Under the pieces are notes generated by a model. That model saw nothing but the letters and a program-made list of their open reading frames with translations, was not told the origin of the DNA and did no database searches. Shown piece after piece: positions 31,853 through 33,401 of a DNA stretch of 33,401 nucleotides. Location: the NCBI GenBank assembly GCA_049889535.1, contig JBMHDF010000004.1, positions 1 through 33,401 of the forward strand, given 5' to 3'. This DNA comes from JAYQKL01 sp049889535. Its GTDB lineage: Bacteria; Pseudomonadota; Alphaproteobacteria; RS24. Position numbers and translations under genes: made by a program. Numbering within the stretch: position 1 is the first letter of the stretch; each line of letters begins with the position of its first letter.

Positions 31853-33401
31853 TTATAATTCCTCAACATGCACCACGCCCGACAAAGCTTTAACCGCTCC
31901 GGTCACTCGCGGCGTAATGGCATAGATTTGCGGCAAGCGCATTTCGATTTGATGCAAATCACTTTGGAAAAGCAAAGACACATTGCCGGCTTGCTGGGCG
32001 GTTTTGCGTTTTTCGCCCACAGCTGATAGCTGGGTATGGATATTTTTGAGCGCCTCTTGATTTTCAACAAATATGCGCAAGCCAGCTGAACTATTAGCCA
32101 CGACATCATCAACTCGACGAATGGCCTCCGCCTGCAAATCCATATTGTCGTCGCGATAATTGATTTTCGCGCTAATCACAACAGAATTACCAACCTCTAA
32201 TAATTCACGCGACCGCTTTAGCGTTTCAGCAAAGACTATGACCTCAAACTGACCAGACGGGTCTGACAAACCCAAATAGGCGAATGGGTTACCATTTTTC
32301 GCCGTGCGCTGGTCGACTTTACTCAAGGTTCCAGCGAGCAATACTTCTTTTTCAACTGTATTTTGTAAATCTATAAACTGGCGTACATTTGACCGTCGCA
32401 ATGCAACTTTATAATCGTCCATTGGGTGGCCCGTGAGATAAAACCCCAAAGCATTAAATTCATATGTTAACCGATCAATTGGTGACCAAGCCATTGCCAT
32501 TGGCAATTGCACAGATTGTGTAATATCCACCTCGCCAAACAAATTATCCTGTTTGGTACGTTTTTCCTCTGCCGCCAAATTAGCTTCTGTTAATAACAGG
32601 TCAACCCCGCCAGACAGCCGTGCGCGATCTGGCTCCAAGCGGTCAAAACAACCAGCAGCAATCATATTTTCAAGCATGCGGCGGTTAAGCCCTGTCTCTC
32701 CAACCCGCTTGGCAAAGTCAAAAATATTTTCAAAGGCGCCGTTTTCTTGACGCATTTCAATTATATCCGTAACCGCCTGAATACCGACATTTTTAATGGC
32801 GGCCAAAGCGTAGAAAATTTTATTTTCATCAATTTCAAAAAGCACCCCTGAGCGATTAATATCTGGTGTGCAGACTTCAATTTCATGCGCCCGCGCGTCT
32901 TGCACAAAAACTTGCAGCTTATCCGTATTGTGATAATCGAGCGACATGGAACCAGCTAAAAAAGCCACAGGGTAATTAGCTTTAAGATAGGCCGTCTGAT
33001 ACGCAATCAAGGCATAAGCAGCGGCATGAGATTTGTTAAAACCATAACCAGCAAAGGCTTCTACCTGGTCAAAAATTTGACTCGCCGCTTTTTCGGTCAC
33101 TTGATTTGCTTTTGCCCCCTCAATGAAGCGATTTTTTTGCGCGTCCATTTCTGCTTTGATTTTTTTACCCATAGCGCGGCGCAGTAAATCCGCTTCTCCA
33201 AGAGAATAACCAGACATGGTCTGGGCAATTTGCATCACCTGCTCTTGATAAACCGGAACCCCATAGGTTTCTTCCAAAATGGGCTGCAACATCTCATGCA
33301 TATAATCAGGTTCTTCCTCGCCCTTTTTACAGGCAATATAGGTCGGGATATTATCCATCGGGCCGGGTCGATAAAGCGCCACAAGCGCGATAATATCTTC
33401 A
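31853..33401 (-). CDS. dnaE: DNA polymerase III alpha subunit, C-terminal part (runs off the right edge)
   Basis: DnaE is the replicative polymerase subunit. The window holds its last 515 codons; the reading frame is still open at the edge and reads into VALYRPGPM, a well-known internal DnaE motif, so the apparent start near 33382 is not a start. Visible parts are the rest of the polymerase domain (YGVPVYQEQVMQIAQ, SGYSLGEADLLRRAMGKK, FAGYGFNKSHAAAYA), a helix-hairpin-helix region (GLNRRMLENMIAAGCFD) and an OB-fold (about 360-450 of the visible part; LAGTLSKVDQRTAKNG). The catalytic aspartates and PHP domain lie outside the window. It ends about 50 bases before the rpsB promoter, with only a weak hairpin (AACT-GGC-AGTT plus T run) between. 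Confidence 0.97.
   Translation of the reverse strand, partial: EDIIALVALYRPGPMDNIPTYIACKKGEEEPDYMHEMLQPILEETYGVPVYQEQVMQIAQTMSGYSLGEADLLRRAMGKKIKAEMDAQKNRFIEGAKANQVTEKAASQIFDQVEAFAGYGFNKSHAAAYALIAYQTAYLKANYPVAFLAGSMSLDYHNTDKLQVFVQDARAHEIEVCTPDINRSGVLFEIDENKIFYALAAIKNVGIQAVTDIIEMRQENGAFENIFDFAKRVGETGLNRRMLENMIAAGCFDRLEPDRARLSGGVDLLLTEANLAAEEKRTKQDNLFGEVDITQSVQLPMAMAWSPIDRLTYEFNALGFYLTGHPMDDYKVALRRSNVRQFIDLQNTVEKEVLLAGTLSKVDQRTAKNGNPFAYLGLSDPSGQFEVIVFAETLKRSRELLEVGNSVVISAKINYRDDNMDLQAEAIRRVDDVVANSSAGLRIFVENQEALKNIHTQLSAVGEKRKTAQQAGNVSLLFQSDLHQIEMRLPQIYAITPRVTGAVKALSGVVHVEEL

Noticed and set aside
33380..33401. dnaE as a short complete gene starting near 33382
   Set aside because: The codon there is GTG within the conserved internal motif VALYRPGPM and the frame is open to the edge, so the gene is cut by the window.

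Overview
The window is an ordinary, tightly packed chromosomal core region of an alphaproteobacterium. Evidence: the order rpsB-tsf-pyrH-frr-uppS-cdsA-dxr-rseP-bamA-skp-lpxD-lpxA-lpxI-lpxB, the use of LpxI rather than LpxH, the block ppiD-trpE-trpG-trpD-trpC-lexA-comEC-gltX-gltA, the order tpiA-secG-pyrG-kdsA, and a LexA operator of the alphaproteobacterial GAAC-N7-GAAC (= GTTC-N7-GTTC) type. Base composition looks moderate (judged by eye, not counted), which would fit a marine lineage such as SAR116, but the sequence alone does not settle that. There is no tRNA, rRNA, insertion sequence, prophage, CRISPR array or defence island.

Left part (1-5600, minus strand): tpiA, secG, pyrG (CTP synthase) and kdsA run leftwards and seem to end at a terminator after kdsA. 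Beyond it lies a separate gene for a membrane-anchored pentapeptide-repeat protein, then 199 bases of unassigned GC-rich sequence with a 20-base direct repeat. These two are the least ordinary parts of the window.

Middle (5640-17587, mostly plus strand): a clear promoter drives ppiD, whose stop codon overlaps the start of trpE; trpG, trpD and trpC follow. lexA has its own promoter with a LexA box for autoregulation and three 11-base-spaced repeats in its leader. comEC is convergent with lexA and divergent from gltX; gltA follows gltX under its own probable promoter.

Right part (17599-31805, minus strand): one long gene train runs from a strong rpsB promoter (31805) to lpxB (17599). It joins translation (S2, EF-Ts, recycling factor), UMP kinase, undecaprenyl diphosphate and CDP-diacylglycerol synthesis, DXR of the MEP isoprenoid pathway, the RseP protease, outer membrane assembly (BamA, Skp) and the acyl and disaccharide steps of lipid A synthesis. 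fabZ, usually found between lpxD and lpxA, is absent here. The C-terminal 515 codons of dnaE enter from the right edge.

No previously undescribed system was found. The best leads are the structured 1-199 region, the pentapeptide protein, the fabZ gap, the missing moaC/moeA between trpC and lexA, the palindrome hiding the trpG ribosome binding site, the lexA leader repeats and the paired rpsB leader.
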